DNA from: Lunularia cruciata
Lineage: Eukaryota > Streptophyta > Marchantiopsida > Lunulariales > Lunulariaceae
DNA length: 64,000 bases
Assembly: GCA_948567375.1 (NCBI GenBank)
Contig: OX419757.1
Coordinates: 57,099,665 to 57,163,664 of the forward strand
Reading direction: 5' to 3'
The first letter of the stretch is position 1, and the number at the start of each line of letters is the position of its first letter. Positions 32,654-46,497 of this stretch are shown one piece after another. The notes below the pieces were generated by a model. That model did not search any database, was not told where the DNA came from, and saw nothing but the letters and a program-made list of their open reading frames with translations. The position numbers were made by a program, and so were the translations under genes.

Positions 32654-35600
32654 CTCAAGTCCCAATGTTCAGCAAACACATGTGCACATGTGGGATAAAT
32701 GCAAGGGTCTCCTGTAACTTCCATGGCTATGTATATCATGGGAGGAGCTTCTCAAGTTTCTTAAGCCACTGGAAATAAAGCTTCAAAACAGACAAGCTGA
32801 ACGACCAAGTGCATGTTTGTCTCTCCTCATGGAATGGATGGATCTCTATTTCAGGAAACTCCAACTTATCAACTCGCCAATAAATAGTAGAACGATGGGA
32901 TACGTTCCATAAGGTCAGGGGCATCTGACTACGACACAACTGAGACGGGCATTTCAATCATGCAGCAAGAATCATGACTGCTGAACAAGAAAAATACCAA
33001 TTCGCGCCTCGGAAATGTAGTCTCAACTCAAGTCCCGCTGACAAACCCCTGATAGACCGCTTCAGATCTACAATACAGACAAACAGTCGGTCTGGTCTCA
33101 CCTTCTTCGTTACGTTACTTAAGAGGCAAGAGTCCCTCTTACGGTAGTCATGCCCATGTGATTCTCCTCAGAACCAACCACACCCCGATCAGCTCACTCC
33201 ACATAGAGCAAGACCAGGCCAAATCAACCCAGGCCTTAGAATCAGTGGTCAGGGAAGATCCCAGATTCAGTGACTCAGATTCAGAAGTGATGAGACTCAA
33301 GAAGCTCTGACACTGAGCAACCATGTTCTTTTGGCTCCTCTCCATTGCTTGAATGTCCTTTTTGGCTCCTCTACTTAAATATTTCAATTGGAGGAGTGAA
33401 AAGACCAAACCAACGCAAGGTAACCTACAGATCCGTCTGCTCCATCGATCCGTTAACTGTACTGCCCCTAAGATTCCTTAATAATAAAGTATTTTGGACT
33501 CTTTCCGCTCTGTCGTTAACCCAAAGGCTGGGCTACCGGTAGCTTTGTCACCGATTAGTCTATGGTAGTGTGGCCCAAACCAATCAAATTTCTGATATTA
33601 ACAGTAGGTTACTGTACCTTGTTTTCACAACAGTATAATAATCTGAGCTCTCTGTCATGAAGCGGCTGAACTGTACCAGTACCTTTGATTCTCCAATCAC
33701 TGCTGCAGCGACTAACTCTCGCTGGCTCTCTCTCTAAAGGAAACAGCGCACGGAGATAATGTAGATGGATAGTCGGTCTGAGTGTTGATAAACACGGTTG
33801 CGAATGAAGCTACAATGTACCTTGATTTCTCTCTTTCATTTCCACATATGAAGCAAAGTTTTGCATTACAAAGCTTATTTGAAAGGGATTCTGGGTAGCA
33901 ACAAAAATCTCTAAAGACCAAGACGAGAAATGCAAATTGCATGTTGTGGAGATATGAGCCATACTTTATTGAAGACAAGGTGTGGGGCACAACAGTCAAC
34001 ACAAGGAACGGAACAACAGAAGTGTCAGAATGGAGGTTCATGGAATCTCGCTTATGCTCTCTGCTGCAACTGGAAGTTGTGCAGCGCAGGAAAACACGGC
34101 TCTGGTGCTCGCCGTACTGCGCGCAGTGACTAGTTTAACTTGGACCCACCGATCATCTCGTCTTTCAATAACCGTTTCAACGGTGGCCTTCTCATTTTCG
34201 GACAAATTTGAAGGTTTTGTGGGTCGTGAGAGCTTATCCTCACCGCAAGCAGATATAGTAGAGAAGAGGCTAGAGGTAGCACCCATATAACTCTGGACGA
34301 TTAAATTGCTCCTGGGGTCCTTGGATCGGAGGAGAACCCCATGAGAAGAATGCTGGCTGGGAGTTTAGTTCCCGCTGTCTGTCTGTGGGGTGTTTGTTCC
34401 TAGTGCTACTACTTCTACGTCGTTGACATTGTTCGTCATCTGCACACCAACACCGGCGTCTCTTCAGACACATTCTGCAGCTCTGAGCAAGTGTTCGAAT
34501 AGTTCCATCAGAGCATGCGTGCAGATGAACCCAATCCGTTCCTTCTTACACAAAACCAACAACATCATCAACATCTATACCCCTCGCCTTTGTTAAATCC
34601 CCTTGCATCTCTCTCGTATGTTGTTCTCGCCTGCCTGCCCTCCCTAGCATCCTGCAACAGAGCGCGTAGGATGTGTCTGAAGTGGCTCCAGTAGCAGTGT
34701 GCACGAATCTTCGGAGGTGGGTATCTACTACCTGTATCTTCTCTAGCTGTTGCGATTGCCGAAGAGCCGCTAAGATTCAATCTGCCCAGGTAAGTTGTTA
34801 TCTGCTATTCCCCCGTGGGTTCTTCTATCTAATCTATTTACAGGCACAAAGTATTCTCAGCGGGTGCTGCTTTTACTCCCTTCAACGATCGCTCGACATA
34901 TCACTGAAAATAGGGCGGGAGTTTCTGTCTGTCGGTCTTTCCTGGCTGGCACGTCGGACAATCTGTCCTCATTTTAATTCTTTCTTTCCCAATCCGATTA
35001 ACATAGGTCCATATCCAATGTGCTTTTCTTCTAATTTGCTGCAGCTTTCGAAACTCGCTCTATATCTCTCTTACCCTGCACTCCACTCCACTCCACTCCA
35101 CTCCACTTCGATTCTTTTCTTTTCTTTTCTTTTTGCTCTCATACTGTGACCCATTGCTGGCTATAGTAGCGGTGCTTTGCTGCTGCTGTCTGGTATTGTG
35201 AGCTGCAGCGGGTATAGTTATTGCAAATGCTGCGGCTGCTTGTTTTCATGCAATACTCAGGTACTGCAGTCGGTTGAGCACGTTGTCTCTATCAGCGAGT
35301 TATATGATCAAATCAACCGCTTCATGCGTTAGTTGGTCAAGCAGATGATCTCGACTGAAAGACTGACTGAACTCTCGACACGGTCGATCAACCCCTGTGA
35401 GATTTACATGCGATCCACGAAGTCCTGCCGATCAGACCTATGTTGTTCTTACGGTCCAGTAAATAGAGTGGATCGTAGGAGCATGGCTCACTATTGATCC
35501 AGAAGGATCCCGAAACAACGAGCTGGTTGACCACTACTAGTAGCACTGCTTTATCTAAATGAGAAGTGATGGCATGGGGAAACTTTAGCGTTGATCACTC

Positions 35601-38600
35601 CAGTCCACTCCACTCCTGACCTTCAGATAAGAGTTTCTTGTAGGATAGAATCCACAAGTCTATCTAGGATGAAATCAAGCAGGAGCTCCCATATTTGATG
35701 AGTCTTCTTAAATTACTGCCAGACACGTAGTGCGCCGGGAGAGCGGAATCAGGAACGCATGAAGTGTGAATCGATGCACTGTCATCGGTTATGTTTGTCA
35801 TTTCAATGATCTATGCATTAGAGTGAGTGATATGGATCGGAGCACCACCCACTGCTGCTGGTACCAACTCTAGCATGAAGCACCCAAGCACTTCATGCAG
35901 TAGCTATCGTCACATGCAGAACCATTCACCCACTCGCAACTTCTAAATGGGCATTATCTTACTCAAGCTTTGACTTTCAAAACTGTAGATCCGAAGCTGA
36001 ATACACTTTGAAACTTGCTACTAATGCACATGATTGTGGGCAGTGCAGTCTCGCTATGTATGGGAGGGAGGTCTTCTGTTAAGAAACAGATCTCTCAAGA
36101 CTAAAATCTGTTAGCCTTCCTCCCCACAATTCAGCTTGATCAGCTTGATCACTTGATCAGCTTTCACATAGTGGATAATAACTAGGACGTTCTTTGTCAC
36201 TGTGTCCTTGCCTGCAACTTCGAATGATGTTGAGACCGATAAAGAATATACTATGTGTACTCATATGCATCTGAGGAAAGCAGGATAAGATATCCCTTCC
36301 CTTCCCTTCCCGTCCTAATTAGATCGTTTCATTGGAAGGGTGTGACAGTATGTTCTTCATTGACAATTCACTTAAAGCATCTCCAGAGTAATACGTAGCT
36401 ACAATCCAACCTTGGGCTAGACACAGTGGTTCCAAGCATGACGAGCGGATGAAATGAAAGAGGAATAGCTCACTAAGCAACACTACTAGATTAGTCATCC
36501 AGCACTATGCTTTACGTGGACATGCTTTGCATTATCTGTAGCAAGAAAGATGGTTAAAGTGAGAAATATCGACCTTAGTTGGAAATGATGACTATGTACC
36601 TTAGCTTTATGAATTGTTCCTTGAATGTAAGCTTTTGTGTTGCTTTGTAAGCTTTGAATAGCTATAACTAAAGTTTATCGTGGACAATTCTAATAACCGC
36701 AAGGATCGCTGGTTCCAATCCGATGTTTTGAGCTGCTGGATTTCATGGCTTTAATCTGACCTCAATATTGAGCTAACAAGCTTCGCCATTTTCATGATTC
36801 TCGCCAATAGCCCCGTTTTCGGGCTTCTCTTCCCAATCCTCATCGCAATTTTCCTTTCTAAATGTGGACGTCGCAGTTGATTGCTTTGAGGATGACACAC
36901 GTAATTTTGCCACTCGAAATCGAAGCACCGCCAGTTAGAACTGGACTACTGGCTTGTCATGATTCCTGACCTAGTGAGCGTAAAGATCTCGTTCTTCTAA
37001 GGCGCTTGAGCTTAGCGACAAAGGATCATCAGTGGAAAACTGGGAAGCTTAGGGGAGTAGAGGTCGCTTAACAGTAGTGTTACCTGAATGGTTCAAATTA
37101 AAGAGTGATAAACAGCTGGTCAAATCTGATCCTATTGAGCTCATACATGTTGGGATTGGCGAAAACCTGTTGAAGGGACACAAACAACTTCTTGAGGGTG
37201 AACTGTGGAGGTTCTGAAGCACATGCATGATGGCATATAAGTGGTGCACTTTTGATTATTTATGAATCTCAGCGTGGATCTTCAGCTTGCTGCAAGCCGT
37301 ACTGACAAATCAGATCAATATTTACAAATGAGTCTTGTATAGGGTACTTATGTGGGTATGGAACCGTGCTGTTACAACGGGGCCTGTATTTCATTATGGT
37401 TCTCATGTGTATATGGTCTTGATAAATTGGGCACTTGATCTTTGTTGAATGAGGTAGATTGTTGATATCTTTGGCTGTATCTTCATGAGCTGAACAAGTG
37501 AATGACAAATAGCCACCATCACTTCAGCAATCTGTGTGATTGTAAGCCGGGATAAACTATCATCCGCAACTGAAACAGAAAGAGGAATGGATGTTACCGA
37601 TGTGCACATGAAAGCGAGAAGCAGGATTACCACTCGTATTCTGAAATATGGCTACTGACTGATCATTCCAAACAAGAGCAGCGTATGAGTTTGGAGATAA
37701 TTGGAACAGTCCCGTCCGGCCATATGACGAGTTTCCTTCAAGTTGATTGCTTTTCCTCTTACGGATACTATTAGCCCCATTTTACCCCCCTTAGTCTTTT
37801 CCTTGTACGGCTTGATGGGTTTTCCACAATTCTTGTTATCACACGCGGTCGCCTTCTTCATGTTGATTTTCACACTGCTTCAAAGCTACGCACGTACAAG
37901 AACTCTCCTTCTTCACCTGATTGTACCACGTGAGAGCATGCTCTCACTGACTGGAGACTGAAATTGTATTCCAGGATCCACCATATCCCACGAACTCAAG
38001 AAAGTGGATACTAGAAGGTGGCGAGTTTCATCTGACTTGAAATTACTTTCGTTGCCATGATGGTAAGAACCTTTCACATTGTACCGATCACATTTTCATC
38101 ATCTGGTTCGGCAAAATATGGATTATTCTTATGTGCATGACAATTAAAACGATTCCATAGAAATGATTCTTAATACTCAGAACGAGTGGAGATGAAATGT
38201 ACTGTAGACGAAAAGTTCTGTGGGCGGATTGCCGCATGTGGCACGAGGTAATCTAGAGATCTGTATTGCTATCAGGTTCTTTGCGGATCCGCACATTTGA
38301 TACTGGGCAATCTAAGCCGCGGGATTGTCAGGTAGAAATCTGAAGAGACTGATACATGTGGATGCATGCCATTTAGATGAGACGTTGTGAGAGCAATGAA
38401 ACTATGTACATAGTCTAAACTAGGCGCCGAATTCGGAGCCACCAAATGTCCTTAAATTTGATAGTGAAATTTCTAGTACAACCCGATTTTGATATTAAAC
38501 ATTATCATTTTTCACTTGTTTGTTATATGCAGTGGAATTGGTAAACCCACCTCACATTTTCTGCTCATCGACCTCACTACAATACCAACCAATTGGAATG

Positions 38601-38949
38601 GATGGTTTCACAAAATTAAATTCAACTAACAATAAACAATACAAAGACCAATAAGGAGTAGTGGCAAGGGGTTTGGGGACCTTGGCCCCCATGGGGTGTC
38701 TAGTTGCCAGGTCAGTGAGTGGTGGTCAAGGGGAGGCTTCTCTTTGCAGTGCCTATGGGACAGCTGTCAAACAGAAAAATTTTGTTCAAGGAATGTTTAT
38801 GTTTCCTCCATGCTATTGCTTTGAATTGAAAGAATTGCAATATGTTGCATCAAGACAAAAATGGTTGCTTGTTGTAGCCTGAACCCAACATTCATTCTAT
38901 GGCACGTTTAAATAGTGGCCAAGCTTATGACATACACCACAAAAGTGCT
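32654..38949. other. Gene-poor stretch between the F-box pseudogene and the MULE
   Basis: No supported gene. A good splice-donor-like ccag/gtaagt occurs at about 34787, and a pyrimidine-rich region follows near 35040-35140, but no coding exon can be joined to it, so a non-coding transcript is possible and unproven. From about 38430 the sequence becomes AT-rich and transposon-like. Confidence 0.45.
35081..35105. repeat. (CTCCA)5 microsatellite followed by a TTTTC-type tract
   Basis: Five perfect CTCCA units, then repeated ttttc units at about 35113-35134. Confidence 0.9.
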
Positions 38950-41025
38950 CATCGAGTCAATTTTGAGAAAAGCTACTCTCCACCAACTTAAAAGGTAAAA
39001 AAGTCACATCTCATAGAATTCAGCAATGTTTGTATTGCACAACACATTCCAGAAGGCTGACCTCCTGGTTACATTGTTAAGGGATTTGGCACTACAAAAA
39101 TCTTGCATAACAATCTCCATAAGAGCCTATTCTATCATGTGTTGTTGATGGAGTAGTAATGTTTTGTGCTTTTGTTGAATACACTTTATGATCTTTGCAA
39201 ATGTTCAAAATTCTTGCATTGATTGATAAGTGAATGGTTGTTGAAGCCACCATTGTTTGTCCACCATTGAAGCCACCAATGCAAAAGATACATTGGCATC
39301 CCTTTCCTTCATTTTTTTGATTTGATGTGAACAATGAATGCTCATTGTGAATTAGAACACATTATTGCATTGATCATCCACTGATAGAGAAAGCAACTTG
39401 CAATATTGTTTGAGAGCTTCACTCACTGCAAAGACTTAGATCTTCTTCACCACATCTTTCCACAAAGGTTCCTCTCCATAGGATAGAAGAGATCGAGTTT
39501 GTTGGTCACTATTGACCTGGTTGATGTTGCAGAGTTGCTAGTTGCAAGAAACTTCAAGTAACTCATAAACACCAGGTAAATTTCTAGTTGACCTTTGGAT
39601 ACAACACTTCAATGTGGCATTTGCACGTTCCACTCAAGAAGTTGATGTATGCCTAAACTGCAGAATATGTCAAAGCCATGCATGCAACAACAAATTTCTT
39701 CGTGTAGCACAGCCATGTTGTTGCAAAATAATGGAAAATGGCACTAGGAGTATTTTTGGTAAATTGATGGATATTTTTGTGATACTCTTCCTCACTTAAA
39801 GAAGCAATAACACCTTGCCATAAGTGCATGAAGCTAGTCCAAGAATCTTTAGAGTCAAATTTTGTGCACTAATTGGCAAGTATGTTCTTCTTTAGAGTCA
39901 AATGTTGTACACTGATTGGCAAGTATGTTCTTCTTTAGAGTCAAATGTTGTGCACTGATTGACAAGTATCTTCTTGTTAATGTGCCACACACAAAGCACA
40001 TTGATTGAACTTGGGAAAACCAATGGTATTGCAATCATTAATGCAATTTCATGGTCAATCACAAAGACAAAGCAACAACTTGCATCAATTTCAAACTTTT
40101 TGCCAAATGTCCTCTATAGCTTTCTAATGTCCCAACTATAATACTCAAAATTTTCTTGGTGCATAAAACAATAGAATAGGGATAAAATTTTATTTTTTAT
40201 TGAAACATCAATTCCATGCAACAAGGGCATTTGGTATTGATTTTTTTTACATGTGGAATCCAAAGGCCAAATCTTGTTTGCATATAATGTTAGTGTGATT
40301 GCCTCAATAGATTATGGGACAATGAACAAGTGGGTCAGATTTCCACCAGTATTGCGTTGAAGGTTGTGGTTAACACCATGCTCAATGAGTGCATCCTACA
40401 AGGCTTTTATAGCAGATTGTCCATCAAGCACTTATCTTTTTTGAGCATGCTTCACATTGTAGATATCTTGCTTTGTTGCCTAATAGCTTGTGTTTGTTTC
40501 ATGTAGCATGCCAAAAACTGCATGTGGTGCCACGCAAACTCTGCTCAATTGATGTACAATTTGCAACTCTATAGCTAAGAGTACTCTTGCACTTGGATAT
40601 GCAACAATGTTGTCTGCCGGCTTGTGATTATGATTTGTGTTGATGACTTCTATAATCCAAGTTCCATTTTCTTCCTTAAAAATGACCACCTAGAAAGGAC
40701 AATCTATGAAAACACTATTGGTGTTGCACAAGTGGACTTTGTTAGTGTTCTTACCATCATGGACATAATGCATTGTTCAATTTTTTATTGGAGCATCTCT
40801 CATGTTGTCTACTACGTGTGTGCATCCAGTTTTGGTTGCAAAACCTTCAAAATATACATGAGATTGTAAAGCTATGATGGCTTCATCAAGAGTGGTACAA
40901 GAACATGAAAGAGGATCATTTAGAGGCATGAAAATAACAACAAATATTAAGGCACAAGAAGAGTATAGATCAGAAAGCACAAGCAGATTACGAGCAAGCA
41001 GGCAAGCGCAAGAGATTGAACTCAA
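38950..41025 (-). pseudogene. Mutator-like (MULE/FAR1-type) transposase, decayed
   Basis: Cuts and moves Mutator-like DNA transposons in a live copy. The N-terminal DNA-binding region (about 40930-40620) has FATKTGCTHVVDNMRDAPIKN, then CPF...VVIFKEENGTWIIEVINTNHNH, the FAR1/MULE zinc pattern ending in H-x-H. The MULE catalytic region (about 40260-39960) includes KNQYQMPLLHGIDVS, QENFEYYSW and INVLCVWHINKKI. That last motif is the conserved C-x-W-H block near the third catalytic residue. Stops, frameshifts and an internal 43-bp triplication disable it. Terminal inverted repeats were not found. It lies next to a copia element with no sign of a shared function. Confidence 0.78.
39847..39975. repeat. 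Three tandem 43-bp copies inside the MULE transposase
   Basis: Three contiguous units starting ctttagagtcaaa at 39847, 39890 and 39933, with one to four differences between them. Forty-three is not a multiple of three, so each extra copy shifts the frame just after the C-x-W-H block. Only the third unit continues into the conserved transposase frame. Confidence 0.93.
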
Positions 41026-41208
41026 ACTCCAACTCTTGTGAATTCCCTAATTGGGATGCAAGACCTCCCATAATCCCACCATTACTTTCTATTGTTCAAT
41101 TTTTTTAGATCTAATATTGTTAAACCAAACAATAACATTGATTGTATTGTATGGTGAGGTGGATGAGCAGAAACTATGAGGTGTGTTTCTCAATTCCTAT
41201 TAGAATTA

Positions 41209-41483
41209 TGTAATTTCTAATTTAGTAGGAACTTTTAGTGTTTTATCAAGAATCACCTTTGTTATCATATATTTATAAAAAATTGAGTTCTCAATGCTTG
41301 GAATGAAAAGTTCTCTCCAAAATAGCCATCCTCATCACCTAACATCTTATTTCAAGTATGCTTTATATTGCATGTGTGTGTTGCTAAATCATGTAATATC
41401 TTTAGATGACGTGAATGATAGTGAGTAGAGTAAGAGTGTTTACTCTAGTGAGTGAGATAGAGAGAATTGAGTGCTAAGATGTT
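41209..41483 (+). repeat. 5' LTR of the copia element
   Basis: Starts about TGTAATTTC and ends before a primer-binding-site-like tgatatatcaagag (41484-41497), which resembles the initiator tRNA-Met site. It aligns with 46498-46725. Boundaries are approximate. Confidence 0.6.
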
Positions 41484-41643
41484 TGATATATCAAGAGTCA
41501 AAATCACAACACTTAAAACTTCAACTCTATTCAAGGATTATAATGTTTTTAAGGTTATGGGTCTACATTTGGCATTATCATTGATAAGAGAGCTAAGAGA
41601 TCTAGAGAAACTAGGTGAACATAATCATATGTCTTGGTATGGA

Positions 41644-42054
41644 TGTAAAAGACCAAGACCAAGGAGAGAAATAGGATAATGGAAGATCACTTTGGGACAC
41701 TTGAATGTGAATAAAGAATGCCTAGCATGAGCTTTGGTTTTGGTATTTATAGATAGCATACAAGGCTCTTGAGAAGTTTCCTTGAACCACTTTCTTGGAG
41801 TGCAAGCCAAGTTAACCAAGAAGTTTCTCCAAAAGCTTCCTTCTAGAAACCACCTACTTGGCTTGCAAGCTAAGCTAGTTGGAAGCTTCTAGAAGTTTCC
41901 TTCTAAGAGCTACTTACTTGGGGTGCAAGCTAAGCTAGCTAGGAAGCTTCCCAAGAAGCTTCCTAAATACTTCTGGAATATTCTAAGCTAATTTAGCCTA
42001 TTCGCTACTTTGTTAGCCCTAACTAAATTCATTGCTAAACTCCATATTGTTACA
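41644..42054 (-). mobile_element. Solo LTR of the chromovirus family
   Basis: Starts TGTAAAAGACC and ends ATTGTTACA, as the LTRs at 78-554 and 15649-16141 do, and shares blocks such as cctagcatgagct. A perfect 5-bp target duplication ATGGA lies at 41639-41643 and 42055-42059. It inserted into the gag of the copia element, so it is younger than that element. Confidence 0.9.
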
Positions 42055-45000
42055 ATGGAGATGTGCAATGTATTCTAAATAGTTATAACTGTTTGGACTT
42101 GATTTAAAGATCTATGGTACCAATCAAATAAAGTCTAATAAAATGGATAGGGTAAAGCATTCTACATCTAGAAGATTTCTCTTGAGTGTCTAACAAGGGT
42201 AGGTCAAAGATATAATAGATAATTACTCATGGTGTTGTGAAATTTGGGAGAAACTCAAGAGTTTATTTACTATTGAGAGATTGAAGAAGGTCTACTTGAA
42301 ATTGAATATAAGATATTGACCATGAAAATGCAAGAAGATGATGAGTTTACCAAGCACATGTCAGGAGTTCAAAAAGTCTTCAAGAAGCTATGGGATGATG
42401 TTAATGTGCAAAAAGAAATACAAGATTAAACATATTCTCATCTTCCTAGCTATAAACCTAGTTAAGTAGCTTTGAAGGTTCATCTTATTGAATTTATGAA
42501 ATGGATCTATGTGGCAAACAAGTTGATAGAATTCAATAAAGACAAAAAGACCAAATAGCAAAAGCAAGATTCTTTGAAGGTTCTTTGTATTGAATTTAAA
42601 ATATGGAGCTATGTGGCAAACAAGTTGAAAAAGTTCAATAGAGACAAAATAACCAAAGAGAAAATGCAAGATGAAAATGAGCTATTGGATGCTGCTCTAT
42701 TTAGTGCTTTTAAAGTCACAAAGAGGACTAGCTAGAAAGTCAAATGTTCTTGGGAACAAAGCTAACTTTAGCAAGAAGACTTGTTATTTCTATAGTAAGA
42801 AGGATCATATTTTGCCTCATTATCCTCAAAAAGATGATAGGAGAGAACAAGAGTTAAGAAGGAAGGAAGGAGATTATATTGAACAAAGAATGCAAACCTA
42901 CTATCTCAGCATACAATGTAAATGATTGTAATGACATAAAAAGTGGTGAGGAAGGGTATTAAAAGAAGAGTTGAAGTATGACCAATTATAGAATAAAAAA
43001 AGAGCTTAAATGGTTCAAAATGGTTCTTGGACTTTGGAGCTACTTCTCACATTTGCTACTAGAGAGACCTATTTTCATCTCTTCAACTTGTGAAAGCTTC
43101 TAAGAGTGTTTTTTGTGGACTTGCAATTCTAAATTCAATGCTAGGAATTAGCAAGGTTCTTATTACATTCGTGAGAAGAACTTATACAAATCTTTGTAAG
43201 AGCTATTTGTAGAATATTCTATACATTCTTGAGTATACAAAAAATTTAAATATCAATATATTTCACATTAGAATATGAAGTGATGTTATTTTCCATAGAA
43301 ATGTAAAACAATATATTTTGAAGAAATGAGTGTTGGTACTTGGGTATGGAGTTGCAAAAGGTAAGCTATTAAAGTTATTGGAAGCTAGCTGTCTTGATAC
43401 TACATCAGTTATAGAGAGCCGATGTGATATCCATCTTTGCTATTTACAATTTGGACATTTGTCAAAGCCTAACATCCAAAAGATGGTAGAGGATCTAAAG
43501 TTAGATCCCAAAGGAAAACTTGATTTTTGCAGTAGGTTTGCAAATGGAAAGGCGCATAAGACTACTATTCGTAAGAAATCCTCAAGTAGAGCTTTTGTTT
43601 ACTAAATGTCATGTATTCAAATGTATGAGTTCACATGACTTATAATTTATTCTTAGTAGATTAGCACACTACATACTTTTTTGTAGATGATTGCAATTGG
43701 AAAAGTTTTGTCTACCTGAAGAACCACAAGGAAGAAGGTCTCAAAAGTTTTAGAAATTTTTAACTATGGTTGGGTTGCAAACTTGGAAGCGAGTCAAATG
43801 ACTCAAAAAAATGGTAGAGGAGTATAAGCATTAAAATTTTCTATCTTTCTTCTCAAAGAAAGAAATTCTCGTAGACTTATATTGCTAAAGATAGTAAAAT
43901 ACATAATGGATTTGTAGAGATATTAAATTGTATGTTTGTGGATGAAGAGTTAGCAATGCTTTACATGTAGAGTTGAAAATTAAATTATCTGGTGCAGCTA
44001 TCACTATTGCTAATTTCTTTAGGAATATTAGTCAAACTACTACATTACAAGGGAAAGCTTCCTAAGAATCTTAGAATTGAAAGAAATCTAACATTTCTAC
44101 AATAGAGTTTTTTGTTATCTTGCTTATGCCCATATCTTTATGGAGCAAAGGAAAAAGGTCATCAAGAAGGCAAAAAGGATGATATTTTTAGGTCATGAAG
44201 AGGGTTTAAAAGTGTATCTTCTTTTTCAATCCTAAGGTAAAATAGGTTATTAGAAGTCAAGATGTTCTCTTTAATGAGTTGAGTATTTGGAGAGAAAGCA
44301 ATGTTGGAGCTAGTTGATCAGCTTGTTTAGCCTATCTTCCCAAGCTGGGGCTAATTTTTCAGATTAGTCATTAGAAGAGATATCACTATCTAAACCTAAA
44401 GAACTATCTAAAGAGGCTTTAACAAAATACAAGAGGTGCTTGAAGCATGTGGTCATTGCTTATCTTTATGCTACAAAAGGAGAAAAAGACTATAAAAATA
44501 TAACTTTGGATGTAGAATCTCTAAGTGAAATTTGGAGAGATCAAGAGATGATATAGAAGGTCAAAGAAGATGAGAGAAAGAGTAAAAATCATATTGACAA
44601 ATTTGGCTTTCCTTTGGAGCAACAATCACATATGATGGAAGTAATGTTATGAATCATACATGTGCATTGAGATAGATAGTGATCTTGAAAATTTACAATA
44701 AACAATGCTTAGACTAGATTAGATTCAATAGAAGTTGGTTGTAGCAAAGGAAAAGACGTCCCTTCAAATCAATGGTTCATAGGTACTAGCTGATTGAAAA
44801 AACCACTAGGTTTAATTGATTGAAAATGTACATGTAGGGTCAAACATCAAGTTTAGAACTAGATCTTGAAGTACAAAGCAAGAATTTTTGTAAAAGGCTT
44901 ACTAGAAATCTATCATAAACTATATATACAATTTTGTGGTTGTGGCCAAGTAAGGATCTATCCAAATGCTTCTAGCACTTTTTGTAGAGAGAGATTTTGA

Positions 45001-46460
45001 ATTGCAACAATAGATGTCAAAATAGCATTTTTGGATGGAGTGTGAAAGAGACTATCTATATGGATGTTCTAGATGGGTTTGTTGAAAGCAAGAAAGGTAT
45101 ATTTGCTTTAGAAGGCCTTCTATGGCTTTAGCAAGCAAATGAATGCATGGTATGAAAACTAATTTTTCAAGAAAGTAAACTTCAAAGGAAAGCTATATTC
45201 ATACTTGAGAGAGCAAGGCTTCGATCAAGTAGATTCTAATGAGTGTTTGTTGTAAGGACTATTTCTACATAGTTCTTGTATATGTGGTTAATCTACTATT
45301 GTTGAGAAAAAGAAATTTTACCAAAATAAATTTTATCAATGGAGTGATAGTTTTTCTATATTCTATCCTTGAATTGACTATCTATGGTCCAATGAAACTT
45401 ATTTTGGGGACTAAAGTGACTAGAGAGGAAAAAGCAAGATGTATTCAGCTCAATCACAACATTCCATGAAAGAAATATTGTGCAAGTATTGGATGATGGA
45501 GGAAAAATCCATCCTTACACCTTTTAATCTAGGATGGAAGAGTAGCGTAAACATGGAAGGAAAGGTAAAAGATCATAATAAAAAATTTCAATTTCTAGAT
45601 CAAAGTGCTCTTGGTTCTCTAATGTTTATCATGGTCTATATAAGACTTGATATATGTTATGTACGGGAGCACTTGTTGGGTATACTAAAAGGCTTATACA
45701 AATACATTACAAGGTCGAAAGAGAATGTTCAGATATATCTTATGCAGTTGGAGCACTTGGTACACTAGAAGGCTTATGCATACATTTGGAAGGGAGTGAC
45801 AAGATAATTCAGATATTTAAAAGGCACTAAAGATGCATTTTAGAGTACAGAAAGTAGGGGAACACACATTCTACTACTCTAAAAGCATATACAAATGCTA
45901 GTCGGAGAGATGAATTTGACTATAGTAGATCAATTAGTAGATATGTAATCATGCTTAGTCAAGGAGTAATCAATTAGCATAGTAAATAGCGAGCATCCTT
46001 TGCACTATCTATTATTGAAGCAACAATCTCAAATAATTTATAGGAAGTTATAGACATGGAACAAGAGACTTTTTAAGGAGTTAGGATTTGAACCAAAAAA
46101 ATTGTTTGATATTGTATTGTGACAATACAAAAATCATATGAAGTTACATGGAACAACAGACTTTTTGAGGAGTTAGTATTTGAACAAAAAAATTGTTTGA
46201 TATTATGTTGTGACAATACAACAAGCATGGCGCTTGGTAAAAAGCTTATACATCACCATAAGGACCAAACATATAGAGAAAGGTTTGTAGAAGAGAAAGG
46301 GAAAGAACATGTTGCGTTAGTTTATTATCCTCCACAAGATATGACATTAGATGTTCTTATAAAAGCACTACCTAAAGAAAGACACAAGAAATGTGTAGCA
46401 GCCATTGAAAATTGTCCCGAATCCTCAATAACTGAAAATGTTAGAATTAAGGTATTTTAA
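42055..46460 (+). pseudogene. Copia gag-pol remnant
   Basis: The gag zinc knuckle (about 42780-42830) reads C-YFY-SKKDH-ILPHY, with Tyr in place of two Cys. The protease block WFLDFGATSHICY (about 43020-43065) has D-F-G for D-S-G. The pre-integrase region (43430-43600) shows LQFGHLSKPNIQKMVEDL. Integrase (about 43680-44300) and reverse transcriptase (about 44880-45700) are present in fragments. RNase H ends with a Copia-type tail, HHHKDQTYRERFVEEKG and DMTLDVLIKALPKERHKKC (46240-46400). This is a Ty1/copia polyprotein broken throughout by stops and shifts. Confidence 0.8.
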
Positions 46461-46497
46461 AGATTTTATTTAGAGTTAAGTTATTAAAGTGGTGGGG

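Noticed and set aside
34673-35149. A 158-codon frame near a good splice donor
   Set aside because: Runs into simple repeats and lacks any domain. Noted only as a possible non-coding transcript.
39847-39975. A CRISPR-like array
   Set aside because: Units are contiguous without spacers and lie in a plant transposase gene.
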